From NCBI RefSeq assembly GCF_000585375.1, contig NZ_KK073874.1, positions 4,743,251 to 4,807,250 on the forward strand: DNA of 64,000 bases, in the 5' to 3' direction. Positions 16,017 through 24,275 of this stretch are shown here, in pieces. The notes under the pieces are model-generated. The model worked only from the letters and a program-made list of their open reading frames with translations. It was not told where the DNA came from and searched no databases. Within the stretch, counting starts at the first letter, position 1; every line of letters starts with the position of its first letter. A program made the translations under genes and the position numbers. The DNA comes from Cryptosporangium arvum DSM 44712 (GTDB lineage: Bacteria; Actinomycetota; Actinomycetes; Mycobacteriales; Cryptosporangiaceae).

Positions 16017-17560
16017 GCGTACGCCTCCTCACGGGCGAAGACCCGGCCCAGGGCGGTGTTCAGTGCGGCGATGGTGGTGACGACGGCGGCGACGTGCGCG
16101 TCGGGGCGCAGCACCCAGTATTCCTCCGGCCGGGCGCCGAGCGCCTCGCTCAGCAGTCCGGTGGGGTCGAGGTCGTCGATCCGGTGCACGGTGACCGGCG
16201 GGGCCACCACCGGCACCTCGGCCGCCGGGCCCACCAGCACCGTCACCCCGGTGCGCGCCAGCCGGCGCAGACGGCCGGCCGGACCGGTGACCGGGCAGTC
16301 CGGCACCAGCACCCCCGGGGCCGGCACCGGCACGTCGCCGCGCGCCGGGCGCCCCGGGAAAGGGCGGCGGGGATCGGGCGTGGTCAGCGGCGAATCGACG
16401 TACCAGAACGGCTCCGCGAGCCGCCCCGAGTCGACGAGGGCGCGGGCGTCCGGGTCGGCGGCGGCCCGCTCCAGCACGTCGGTCCGGTGCCGGGCCTCCG
16501 CCGGTGTCCGCGGCACCAGGAACCGCATGGTCGCCGAGGTGACCTCGAGGTTCTCCCGCGCGGCGGCGTGCCGCTCGTCGTGGTAGGACTCCAGCAGGCC
16601 GGGCGGGGCCCAGCCGCGCAGCACGAACGCGATCTTCCAGGCCGCGTTCTCCGCGTCGAGCACCCCGGAGTTCAGCCCGCGCGCCCCGAACGGCGACACC
16701 AGGTGCGCGGCGTCGCCGGCCACCAGCACCCGCCCGACCCGCATCCGGTCGACGACCCGCGAGTGGAACCGGTACACCGACTTCCACCGGACCTCGTACG
16801 CACCGTCGCCGATCACCTGCCGGATCCGCCGGTCCAGCCCGCCCGACGCCTCCTCCGCGGCCAGGTCGAACTCCGGCGGCACCTGCCAGTCGATGCGGTA
16901 CGTCGAGTCGGGGCACGGGTGGATGAGCACCTGCCGGCCGGGATTCCACTCCGGGTCGAAGTAGAAGCGGCGCTCGGTCTCCCAGCCCGGCAGGTCGGTG
17001 CGGATGTCGCAGATCAGAAAGCAGTCGTCGAAGGACTCGCCGTCGAACGTCAGCCCCAGCATCGTCCGGACGTCGTCGCCGCGCGCGCCCGGACACGCCA
17101 CCGCGTAACTGCCGGTGACGACGCCCTGCGCGGTGCCGACCGCGACCCCCGTCGCGCCCGGCTCGATGCTCGTCACCCGATGACCCCACCGCACGTCGAC
17201 GAGCGGCTCGGCGGCGATCGCGGCGTCGAGGATCTCCTCGGTCTCGCACTGGGACACGTTCACGAACGGCGGGAACACCGAGCGGCCGCGGTCGGCGAAC
17301 CGGGTGCTGAACAGCTCGCGGTCGCGGTGGAAGGTGCGTGCCGTGGTCCACGTGACGCCCCGCGCGGCGATCGCGGCGCCCGCCCCCACGGAGTCCCAGA
17401 CGTCCAGCACGTCGCGCTGCTGGCAGATCGCCTTGCTGCCGACCGCGTCCCGCTCGGCGCGGGCGTCGAGCACGGTGACCGGCACCCCCCGGCGGGCCAG
17501 CAGCAGCGCGGTGGTCTGGCCGACCGGACCGGCGCCGATCACCAGCACCCGCTCGGTCAC
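16013..17560 (-). CDS. FAD-dependent aromatic monooxygenase
   Basis: A 515-aa class A flavoprotein hydroxylase (PheA/MhpA type): dinucleotide-binding VLVIGAGPVGQTTALLLARR, and FAD ribityl site RVLVAGDAAHLVSPFGARGLN. The GTG at 17560 forms GTGA with the preceding stop and places the GxGxxG fold at the N-terminus as in homologues. Co-operonic with hmgA, it most likely makes homogentisate by ring hydroxylation of a hydroxyphenylacetate, as 3-hydroxyphenylacetate 6-hydroxylases do. The exact substrate is inference. Cytoplasmic, NAD(P)H-dependent by family. Confidence 0.9.
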   Translation of the reverse strand: MTERVLVIGAGPVGQTTALLLARRGVPVTVLDARAERDAVGSKAICQQRDVLDVWDSVGAGAAIAARGVTWTTARTFHRDRELFSTRFADRGRSVFPPFVNVSQCETEEILDAAIAAEPLVDVRWGHRVTSIEPGATGVAVGTAQGVVTGSYAVACPGARGDDVRTMLGLTFDGESFDDCFLICDIRTDLPGWETERRFYFDPEWNPGRQVLIHPCPDSTYRIDWQVPPEFDLAAEEASGGLDRRIRQVIGDGAYEVRWKSVYRFHSRVVDRMRVGRVLVAGDAAHLVSPFGARGLNSGVLDAENAAWKIAFVLRGWAPPGLLESYHDERHAAARENLEVTSATMRFLVPRTPAEARHRTDVLERAAADPDARALVDSGRLAEPFWYVDSPLTTPDPRRPFPGRPARGDVPVPAPGVLVPDCPVTGPAGRLRRLARTGVTVLVGPAAEVPVVAPPVTVHRIDDLDPTGLLSEALGARPEEYWVLRPDAHVAAVVTTIAALNTALGRVFAREEAYA

Positions 17561-18513
17561 GACTGGAGCTCGTTCCACACCTGCCGGTCCCGCTCGGCGG
17601 TCCAGATCACCGGGCGCTCGACGCCGTCGAACTCGTCCCAGAGTCGCTGCACGTCGAACGGCAGGCAGTGCTCGAAGATCGGCCACTGCCCGTACTTCGG
17701 GGCGAGGGCCTCGTGGGTGGCCGTGAACGCGTCCTTGAGCGAGCCGCCGGACCGGTGCGCCGCCCCGACCGTGCGCTGCATCGTCAGCAGGAAGTCCCTG
17801 GTCTGTTCGATCGCCGCGTCGACGGCGTCCCGGCCGCGGGCGATCGCCCCGCGCCCGCCGACCAGCTGCCGGGCCCGCAGCGTCTTGACGCTGTCCAGCG
17901 TGCCGGCGGCCCAGTCGAAGTGGAACGCGTCGCCGGTGTAGAGCGCGGCCTGGGACTCGACGAGGTCACCGGCGAACACGATCTCCGGCCCGGGCAGCCA
18001 GGCGACGATGTCACCCTCGGTGTGGCCGCGCCCGTGGAACTGCAGGACGAGTTCGCCCCGGTCGCCGCCGAGGTCGATCGTGAGCCGGTCGCGGAACGTC
18101 AGCGTCGGCCAGGTCAGGCCGGGGATCGACTCCGGTTGTTCGAAGAGGCGCGGCATCCGGCCGAACTCGCTCTCCCAGTCCTGCCGGCCGCGCTCGGTGA
18201 TCAGCGCCCGGGTCTGCTCCGAGCTGACGACGATCTCGGCGTCGAACGCGCTCGCGCCCAGCACCCGGACCGCGTGGTAGTGCGACAGCACCAGGTAGCG
18301 CACCGGCTTGTCGGTGTGCTCGCGGAGCCGGGCCAGCCAGCGCCGGGCGGCCGCCGGCGTGGCCAGCGCCTCGAAGCAGACCAGGAAGTCCTCACCCTCG
18401 ATCGCGCCGACGTTCGGGTCGCCCTCGGCGGTCAGGGCGTACACGCCCTCGGCGAGCACCTCGAGGGTCTGCTCTTTCACGCCGAGGTCGGCGGAGGACG
18501 CGAACGGCTTCAT
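17557..18513 (-). CDS. MBL-fold metallo-hydrolase with variant metal motif
   Basis: About 318 aa, metallo-beta-lactamase fold. The first metal motif, usually HxHxDH, reads SHYHAVRVLGASAF, keeping two His but not Asp-His. Later ligands FHGRGHTEGD and VFAGDLVES are present. It may therefore bind one metal or be catalytically specialised. It is the first gene of the homogentisate operon, with the operator-like palindrome just upstream. AGGAG lies 9 bp before a GTG at 18519 and 15 bp before the ATG at 18513, so the GTG is a real alternative start. Possible role: a hydrolase feeding the pathway. Confidence 0.85.
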   Translation of the reverse strand: MKPFASSADLGVKEQTLEVLAEGVYALTAEGDPNVGAIEGEDFLVCFEALATPAAARRWLARLREHTDKPVRYLVLSHYHAVRVLGASAFDAEIVVSSEQTRALITERGRQDWESEFGRMPRLFEQPESIPGLTWPTLTFRDRLTIDLGGDRGELVLQFHGRGHTEGDIVAWLPGPEIVFAGDLVESQAALYTGDAFHFDWAAGTLDSVKTLRARQLVGGRGAIARGRDAVDAAIEQTRDFLLTMQRTVGAAHRSGGSLKDAFTATHEALAPKYGQWPIFEHCLPFDVQRLWDEFDGVERPVIWTAERDRQVWNELQS

Positions 18514-18533
18514 CGCCACGATGCTCGGCTCCT

Positions 18534-18548
18534 GTTCGATAATCGAAC
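18534..18548. promoter_or_regulatory. Perfect palindrome upstream of the homogentisate operon
   Basis: GTTCGATAATCGAAC has perfect 7-bp arms around a central A. It lies 2 bp from the ribosome-binding site of the MBL gene. Size and placement fit an IclR-type operator; the IclR gene at the far end of the operon is the likely binder. Confidence 0.65.
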
Positions 18549-18760
18549 ACAATGTCCAGCTATCGAGTGGGACGTTACGAGCCGGACCTGCCGCGGACAA
18601 GAGGCCGTGCCCGAATCGGCGACGGCCGGGTGGCTGGATCCGTTCCGCCCCGGGAGGCCCGCGGTGACGCTGAGCTTCGACGGCGCCTCGGCTGGTCCGG
18701 CTGCGCTCGCGGACACGATCGCCGGGCTCGTCCCGGCGGACGTGCGGCGCGAACACGCTC

Positions 18761-19137
18761 GTGGTGGGGCTGACGTCGTACTCGTCCCGGTCGGGGCGGG
18801 GGTGGGCGCGGGTCGCGGCCGCGCTGAACGTGGTGTGCGTGCGGGTGGTCTACGAGGGCGCTGTGGCCGGCAGCGTTCCGCTCGTGGTGGCGGCGCTCGG
18901 GCTCGCGGTGGCGTGCGTGTTGTGCGTGGCCGGGCTGTGGCGGGCGCCGGGGCGGGGGAGTGGCGGCTGACCGCGGTGACGGCCGCGGTGATGCTCGCGC
19001 TCCACGGCCCACTGAACGCATTCGCCGGGCATGTGCACGCGGGGACGCCGGCCGATGCCGTGGTGGCCGCGCTCCTGCTCACGACGACCGGCACGGTCGT
19101 GCTCACCGAGCCGCTGCGCGCGGCCCGCGCGGTTTGA
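18761..19137 (+). pseudogene. Small membrane protein split by a frameshift
   Basis: Two abutting frames encode hydrophobic segments that look like halves of one small membrane protein. The first (18761-18970) reads SVPLVVAALGLAVACVLCVAG and stops. The second frame, from about 18950 to 19137, reads EWRLTAVTAAVMLALHGPLN and DAVVAALLLTTTGTVVLTE. Both halves have GC-rich third positions. Adding one G to the G-run near 18951-18957 would join them as LWRAPGRGEWRLTAV. This is either a one-base deletion (pseudogene) or a sequencing error in the homopolymer. The N-terminus is uncertain. Function unknown. Confidence 0.55.
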
Positions 19138-19150
19138 GGGGCCCGCCCGC

Positions 19151-19360
19151 GCGGTGTCTGCTCCTGCCGGGCCCGCCTGTGCCGGGCCTGCCCGCGCGGT
19201 GTCCGCTCCTGCCGGGCCCACTCGTGCGGTATCTGCTCGTGCCGGGCCCGCCCGTGCCGGGCCCACTCGTGCGGTGTCCGCTCGTGCCGGGCCTGCCTGT
19301 GCCGGGCCCGCTCGTGCGGTATCCGCTCGTGCCGGGCCCGTCTGTACCGGGCCCGGTCGG
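19151..19360. repeat. 15-bp tandem repeat array
   Basis: A 210-bp array built from 15-bp units of three related kinds: GCGGTRTCYGCTCST, GCCGGGCCYGCCTGT and GCCGGGCCCACTCGT. The first kind recurs at 19151, 19196, 19226, 19271 and 19316, spacings of 45, 30, 45 and 45 bp, all multiples of 15. It sits between the split membrane gene and the kinase gene. Every frame stays partly open because 15 is a multiple of 3, but no start site supports a gene. Confidence 0.85.
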
Positions 19361-19409
19361 TCGCGGGCTGGACCGCGGGGCGGCCCGGCGTGGGCGGACC
19401 GGGGTGGGG

Positions 19410-21383
19410 TCAGGCGGTGAGGGCGTTGTTCTGGCGCCACCAGTCGGCGACGGCGGAGGTGTCGCTGTCCTGGATCTCCGCGGCGACCAGCGAATTGCGG
19501 TCGCCCCAGGTGATCCACCAGGTGCCGTTGCTGGTGTAGTAGCAGGCCGCCAGACCGGTGGAGTTCCAGCTCCCGTAGCCCTCGTTGCCGACGGCGCCGC
19601 AGTCGTGGTTCGGGTCGTCGTCGCCCGAGTAGTCGTTCACGGCGTCGAAGTGGTCGCGGTAGTCGCGGAACCCGGCGAACTTGAAGTAGCGGACCTGGGT
19701 CTGCAGGGTGCCGACCGTGTCGCACACGAGCGTCGCGTCGACCTCGACGTCGTCGGGGGCGGGGCCCGAGCGGCAGCCGGCCTTGTCGATGCCGCGACCG
19801 CTGAGCGTCGACCAGAGGGCCTGCTCCTCGGACGAGAGACCACCGGGCGGGCTCGCCGTCGGGGACGCGCTCGGCGAGGCACTGGGCGACGCGCTGGTGG
19901 GCGCGGGCGTGCGTGCCCCGGCGGTGGGATCGGGGTCTTCGTCGTTCCCGAACGACGTGGCGATCGCGTAGGCGGCGATCGTGAGCACGAGCAGCAGCAC
20001 GGTGCCGGCCGCCACGAACGCGAGCGGGGGCACGCGCTTGATCCGCTGCCCGAGCCCGGCCCGTGGGGTGGTCGGCGGCCAGGGACCACCGGGGTGCCCG
20101 GGCGGCGGGTAGCCGGTGCCGGGGTGTCCGCCCGGGGCGCTACCGCCGGGGAAGTTTCCGCCCGGCGCGCTTCCGCCGGCGGGCAGCGCGAGGCGGCCGC
20201 CCCCGGGCGCCGGGCCGCCCCCGGGCGCCGGGTTGCCCCCGGGCATCGGGCTGCCGGGCGGGCCGGAGGACAGGCCGACCGGGCTGCCGGGCGGACCCGA
20301 CGGTGGGTAGCCGGGCGAACCGGCGGGGCCACCGGGCATGCCGGCGGGGCTTCCCGGCATACCGACCGGGCCTCCGGGCATACCGACCGGGCTTCCCGGC
20401 GGATAAGCGGGGGCACCGGCCGCGAACGGGGGGATCGGGGCGACGGTGGTGGGACGCAGCGGCGGCCGGGACCGGCTGCCCGCGCTGGCCTGGCCGGGGG
20501 CGAACGGACCGGGCAGCGGCGGAAGCCCGGCGGCACCGGCCACCAGCGCGGCCAGCGCCCGTCCGTCCGGCGCCGCGACCGCGCGCAACCGCTCGGCCGC
20601 CGCCGCCGCGTCCGGACGCTCCTCGGGCTCCTTGGCCAGCAGCTCGTCGAGGATCGGCCCCAGCTCACCGGCCCGCTCCGCCGCCCGGTGCGGTGCGGTC
20701 GCGACCGCGAACAACCCGGAGAGCGCGTCGCCGATGTCGAACGCCTCGGCGCCCTCCACCGCGAGGTACAGCGTCGCGCCGAGCGCGAACAGGTCGGCCG
20801 GCGGCCCGGCCGTGCCCTTGGTGAGCCGCTCGGGCGCGATGTACCCGGGAGTGCCGAGCAGCACCCCGGCCGCGGTGCGCGACCCGGTGCCGAGCACCGA
20901 CGCGATCGAGAAGTCGGTGAGCAGCACCGTGCCGTCCGGCTGCACCAGCACGTTCGCCGGTTTCACGTCCCGGTGCACGACCCCGGCCCGGTGCGCCGCG
21001 TCCAGCGCGTCCAGCACGGTCAGACCGATCCGCGCGACGACGCCGGGAGGCAGCGGCCCGGCCGCGGCGACCACCTGGTCGAGCTGGTAGCCGCGGATCA
21101 GCCGCATCACGATGCACGGGTGACCGGCGTCCTCCACCACGTCGTAGACCGCGACGATGTTCGGGTGGTCGAGCGCCCCGGCCGTGCGGGCCTCCTGCAT
21201 CGCCCGCCCGACCATCGCGTTGCGTTCCTCGTCGGTGGACAGCGGCGGGACCGCGAGCTCCTTGACCGCGACCTCGCGGCCGAGCCGCTCGTCGTAGGCA
21301 CGCCACACCACGCCACTGCCCCCGCGGCCGATCTCCGCGGACAGCCGGTAGCGGCCACCGATCAAGCGCCCCTGCGCGTGCAT
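19410..21383 (-). CDS. Transmembrane Ser/Thr protein kinase with extracellular sensor
   Basis: A 657-aa Hanks kinase. Kinase domain at residues 11-270: GRGGSG loop, Lys41, loop HRDVKPANV with Asp139, and DFS (157-159) in place of DFG. A long Pro/Gly linker carries repeats such as GMPGGPVGMPGSPAG. One membrane helix (FVAAGTVLLLVLTIAAYAIA) precedes a Ser/Pro/Ala spacer and an extracellular domain of about 140 aa with several Cys. ATG 21383 follows GGGAGAAG. It is a monocistronic-looking gene. The DFS variant may weaken Mg binding, though such variants occur in active kinases. Confidence 0.92.
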   Translation of the reverse strand: MHAQGRLIGGRYRLSAEIGRGGSGVVWRAYDERLGREVAVKELAVPPLSTDEERNAMVGRAMQEARTAGALDHPNIVAVYDVVEDAGHPCIVMRLIRGYQLDQVVAAAGPLPPGVVARIGLTVLDALDAAHRAGVVHRDVKPANVLVQPDGTVLLTDFSIASVLGTGSRTAAGVLLGTPGYIAPERLTKGTAGPPADLFALGATLYLAVEGAEAFDIGDALSGLFAVATAPHRAAERAGELGPILDELLAKEPEERPDAAAAAERLRAVAAPDGRALAALVAGAAGLPPLPGPFAPGQASAGSRSRPPLRPTTVAPIPPFAAGAPAYPPGSPVGMPGGPVGMPGSPAGMPGGPAGSPGYPPSGPPGSPVGLSSGPPGSPMPGGNPAPGGGPAPGGGRLALPAGGSAPGGNFPGGSAPGGHPGTGYPPPGHPGGPWPPTTPRAGLGQRIKRVPPLAFVAAGTVLLLVLTIAAYAIATSFGNDEDPDPTAGARTPAPTSASPSASPSASPTASPPGGLSSEEQALWSTLSGRGIDKAGCRSGPAPDDVEVDATLVCDTVGTLQTQVRYFKFAGFRDYRDHFDAVNDYSGDDDPNHDCGAVGNEGYGSWNSTGLAACYYTSNGTWWITWGDRNSLVAAEIQDSDTSAVADWWRQNNALTA

Positions 21384-21459
21384 CACTTCTCCCAGGACCA
21401 TCGAAGGGGAAGTCTAGGGAGCCGGTGCAAGCGTGAGCAGCCCGGTCAGCTGTGAAAAC

Positions 21460-22596
21460 TTACAGACCGTAAGTCTTGCCGACGATGTCGCGCTGGATCT
21501 CCGACGTGCCGCCGTAGACCGTCGAGATCACCGATGCGCGCAGGATCCGCTCCATCTCGTACTCGGTCGCGTAGCCGTATCCGCCCATCATCTGCATGCC
21601 CTCCAGCGCCATCGTCTTGGCGAACTCGGTGGCCTTGAGCTTCGCCATCGAGGCCTCGCGCGGGAACAGGGTGCCCGGGTTCGCGTCGACGAGTTCGGCC
21701 GTGTGGTAGACGAGCAGTTTGACGCAGGTCAGCTCGGTCGCCAGGTCGGCGATCCGGTGCCGCAACGCTTGGAAGGTTCCGATCGGGCGGCCGAACTGCG
21801 TCCGCTGCTTGACGTAGGCCACGGTGTCGTCGAACGCGCGCTGCGCCGTGCCGAGCATCAGGGCGGCCAGCACCAGACGCTCGAAGTTCAGCCCGGCCAT
21901 CAGCTGACGCCAGCCGTTGCCGACCTCGCCCACGACCGCCGACGCCGGCAGCACGGCGTCGGTGAAGTACAGGTCGTTGACCTCCTTGCCGCCCATCGTG
22001 TCGATGCCGTGGATGCTCAACCCGGCGGTGCCGGTGGGGACGTTGAACATCGTCAGGCCGTCGTGCCCGGAGCCCGAGGTGCGGGCCACCAGCAGGATGT
22101 GGTCGGCGATGTGGGCGTTCGAGCACCAGGTCTTCTGGCCGTCGACCACCCAGGAACCGTCGTCACGCCGGGTAGCGCGGCACGTGAGCGCGGCCACGTC
22201 GGACCCGGCTCCCGGCTCGGACATCGAGATCGACTCGACCGCACCGCCGGCGATCCCGCCGAGGATCAGCTTCTTCTGCTCCTCGCTCCCGAACCGTTCG
22301 TACGCACCGGCGACGATGATCGACGTCGCGAACCCGCCGATCGGGGCGAGCGCCTTGGCCGTCTCCTCCAGGAAGAGGCACAGGTCGACGGCGCCCCCAC
22401 CGGCGCCGCCGTACTCCTCCGGGAGCGCGGCACCGAGATACCCCAGCGCGGCCATCTTGCGGTAGAGCACGTCGCTGTGCCGCTCGCCGCCGGCGACCAA
22501 CGCGTCGCGCTGCTCGCGGGTACCGGCCTCGCGCCGGCAGAAATCCGCGACCGCCTCCGCGAACGCACGTTGCTCGTCGGTGAGATCAGGAGTCAC
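21460..22596 (-). CDS. Acyl-CoA dehydrogenase
   Basis: A 378-aa FAD enzyme that oxidises an acyl-CoA to the 2-enoyl-CoA. Motifs: GAALPEEYGGAGGGAVD, the signature MSEPGAGSDVAAL, WVVDGQKTWCSNAHIADH, and the C-terminal MMGGYGYATEYEMERILRAS and VYGGTSEIQRDIVG containing the usual catalytic-base region. Start GTG 22596 follows GGAGGA at good spacing. An AT-rich promoter with a GntR-like motif lies upstream. With the FadD and GntR genes 1-3 kb away it forms a fatty-acid or related acyl-CoA catabolic island. Chain-length specificity is not readable. Confidence 0.93.
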   Translation of the reverse strand: MTPDLTDEQRAFAEAVADFCRREAGTREQRDALVAGGERHSDVLYRKMAALGYLGAALPEEYGGAGGGAVDLCLFLEETAKALAPIGGFATSIIVAGAYERFGSEEQKKLILGGIAGGAVESISMSEPGAGSDVAALTCRATRRDDGSWVVDGQKTWCSNAHIADHILLVARTSGSGHDGLTMFNVPTGTAGLSIHGIDTMGGKEVNDLYFTDAVLPASAVVGEVGNGWRQLMAGLNFERLVLAALMLGTAQRAFDDTVAYVKQRTQFGRPIGTFQALRHRIADLATELTCVKLLVYHTAELVDANPGTLFPREASMAKLKATEFAKTMALEGMQMMGGYGYATEYEMERILRASVISTVYGGTSEIQRDIVGKTYGL

Positions 22597-22637
22597 AGAG
22601 TCCTCCGAGGGTTCGAGTGCCGTCAGCGTCAATGTAA

Positions 22638-22650
22638 AATACCAAATATA
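22638..22650. promoter_or_regulatory. Candidate GntR site upstream of the acyl-CoA dehydrogenase
   Basis: AATACCAAATATA matches 10 of 13 positions of the palindrome GATATCAAATATC found before the nearby GntR gene. It lies in the only AT-rich stretch of the promoter region, 42 bp upstream of the start codon. Confidence 0.45.
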
Positions 22651-22765
22651 TTCAGAGCCGCTCGGAGTCAGGACGCGATGGCGCTGCCCACGCTGACCCC
22701 GCCAGCGCAGAGGTGGTCGGCGAGCACGCCCGGACCAGGTGACTGCGGCGATCCGCACCGCACGC

Positions 22766-22804
22766 CGCTGCCGCTGCCGCTGCCGCTGCCCCTGCCCCTG
22801 CCCC
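22766..22804. repeat. Hexanucleotide repeat CTGCCG/CTGCCC
   Basis: About six tandem copies of CTGCC(G/C) lie at the 5' edge of the aldehyde dehydrogenase remnant. Likely a slippage expansion in a region no longer under selection. Confidence 0.8.
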
Positions 22805-23475
22805 GATGGGCGGCCCTGCCGCTTGATCGGCGCAACCCGCTTGATCGGCGCAAGACCCGCCCGACCGCGGGGGATCTGCCTGCTCGCCCGGAAGCCCGCG
22901 GCGCCGCCGAGACGGCCGCGCAGATCCGCACGGAGTCCGGCAATCCGCTGGTCGACGCCGGGCCGGAGGTCCTGCTCACCGTCGAGCAGCCCGACCGGGC
23001 GGCGCGCTACGCCCACCGGGTGCTCCGCGGCCGCCGGGGCCGCAGTGGACTCTGGCGTCGAACCAGAAGGGCACGCCCACTGTCGCCCGCGCGGCGTGGC
23101 TCGCTGCGCCGTTCGGCGACGCGGTCGGTGAGCCGGTGCGGCGGGTCATCGCCGGTGGCGGGAGCACCGGCGCCGCGCTCTGCCGGCCGGGGTGGACACG
23201 ATCGCGCCGTCGGCCTGGGTGGACACGAGCGCGTTCACCGGGTCGACGGCCACCGCCGAGACGGTGCTGACCACGTGCGCCGAGACGCTCACACCGATCG
23301 TCGTCGAGGCCGGCGGCAACGGCGCGAATGAGCGTCACCGCCGACGCCGATCTGGACGCCACCGCGTGGCGCCGCCGTCTTCGGGACGCGGGCGAACCTG
23401 CGCCGGGCAAACCTGCGCCGGGTGGCAAGCCGGTGAGGTGGCGCCGAACCGGTGCGGGTGGCGACGGCGTGGCGG
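22800..23475 (+). pseudogene. Decayed aldehyde dehydrogenase gene
   Basis: Pieces of an NAD(P)-dependent aldehyde dehydrogenase lie in order across several frames: RWAALPLDRR; IRTESGNPLVDAGPEVLLTV; LASNQKG; then, after a gap that removes the GPWNYP/KPSE region, FGDAVGEPVRRVIAGGG; STGAALCRPG; AFTGSTAT; CAETLTPIVVEAGG with the Glu region; ADADLDAT; and finally AGQTCAG with the catalytic Cys motif. At least three frame changes and one internal deletion of tens of residues separate them. Everything after the Cys is gone. It lies between the acyl-CoA dehydrogenase and GntR genes and once probably belonged to this pathway. Confidence 0.72.
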
Positions 23476-23496
23476 ATGTTCCGCCTGCGTCACGGC

Positions 23497-23564
23497 CGCC
23501 CGGGCCGGTCACCCGCCCGGGCCGGTTATCCGCCCGGGCCGGTTATCCGCCCGGGCCGGGTCAC
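23497..23564. repeat. 17-bp tandem repeat running into a stop codon
   Basis: Four contiguous copies of CGCCCGGGCCGGTTATC start at 23497, 23514, 23531 and 23548. The first and last vary at their ends. The last copy overlaps the stop codon of the GntR gene (23561-23563). Each unit contains the self-complementary CCCGGG, so the array could form a multi-hairpin structure at the 3' end of the GntR transcript. Confidence 0.85.
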
Positions 23565-24241
23565 CCGCTCGACCAGAGGTCCTGGGCGTCGAGGTGGGCG
23601 AGGAGGCGCTCGGCGCCGTCGGTGAAGTGGCGGGCCATCACCGCGGTGGCCCGCTCGGCGTCCCGCGCCGCCAGGGCGTTGAGCACCTCGTCGTGCGTCG
23701 CCAGCATCGACGCGCGCCACCCGGCGTCGGAGGAGTAGAAGCGCACCGGTGTGTAGCGCAGCGCGGAGTGCAGGAACCACGAGAGCTTGCGGGCGTCCGC
23801 GACCCGGTTGAGCGTGCGGTGGAACTCGAACTCCCGCTCCTCGAGCTCGTCCGCCCCGGCGCCACCGGTCACCGCGGTGCGCAGGCCCTCCTGCTGTGCC
23901 CGCAGGTCGTCGAGCTGCTCGGCGGTGAGCGCCGCCGCGGCCCGCGCCACCAGCTGACCCGCGACGTGCCCCTGCAATGCGAACACGTCGACGATGTCCT
24001 GGCGCGACAGCGGCGCCACCCGGTACCCCCGGCGCGGCTCCAGCTCCACCATGTCCTCGCCGCGCAGCGTCAACAGCGCTTCCCGCACCGGGGTGATGCT
24101 GACGCCGAGCGCCGCGGCGACCTCGTCCAGCCGGATGAACACGCCCGGCCGCAGCTCGCCGGACATGATCTGGTCCCGCAGGTACGCCACGACCTCGTCG
24201 GAGAGCTGGGGACGCCGACGCCGGACCGCGGCGTACGTCAT
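23561..24241 (-). CDS. GntR-family regulator, FCD (FadR-like) type
   Basis: A 226-aa regulator: N-terminal winged helix (LSDEVVAYLRDQIMSGELRP, LGVSITPVREALLTLRGEDM) and a C-terminal all-helical FCD domain with the usual Asp/His metal residues (EFHRTLNRVADARKL, LATHDEVLNALAARDAERA). ATG 24241 follows GGGGAGGA. Its promoter carries the palindrome GATATCAAATATC, and a similar motif precedes the acyl-CoA dehydrogenase, so it probably controls both. It lies downstream of FadD in the same direction, with a separate promoter. Confidence 0.9.
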   Translation of the reverse strand: MTYAAVRRRRPQLSDEVVAYLRDQIMSGELRPGVFIRLDEVAAALGVSITPVREALLTLRGEDMVELEPRRGYRVAPLSRQDIVDVFALQGHVAGQLVARAAAALTAEQLDDLRAQQEGLRTAVTGGAGADELEEREFEFHRTLNRVADARKLSWFLHSALRYTPVRFYSSDAGWRASMLATHDEVLNALAARDAERATAVMARHFTDGAERLLAHLDAQDLWSSG

Positions 24242-24275
24242 GCGGTTCCTCCCCGATCGTCCTCGACGCGGTGAA

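Noticed and set aside
15006-16586. Long + strand open frame opposite hmgA and the monooxygenase
   Set aside because: Arg/Val-rich antisense translation typical of high-GC shadows; hmgA on the other strand is unmistakable.
19151-19360. Repeat array considered as CRISPR
   Set aside because: Units are contiguous with no unique spacers, the period is 15 bp, and no cas genes are present.
23497-23564. 17-bp repeats considered as an origin or iteron array
   Set aside because: Only four copies, GC-only palindromic core, no replication gene nearby; better explained as tandem expansion at a gene end.
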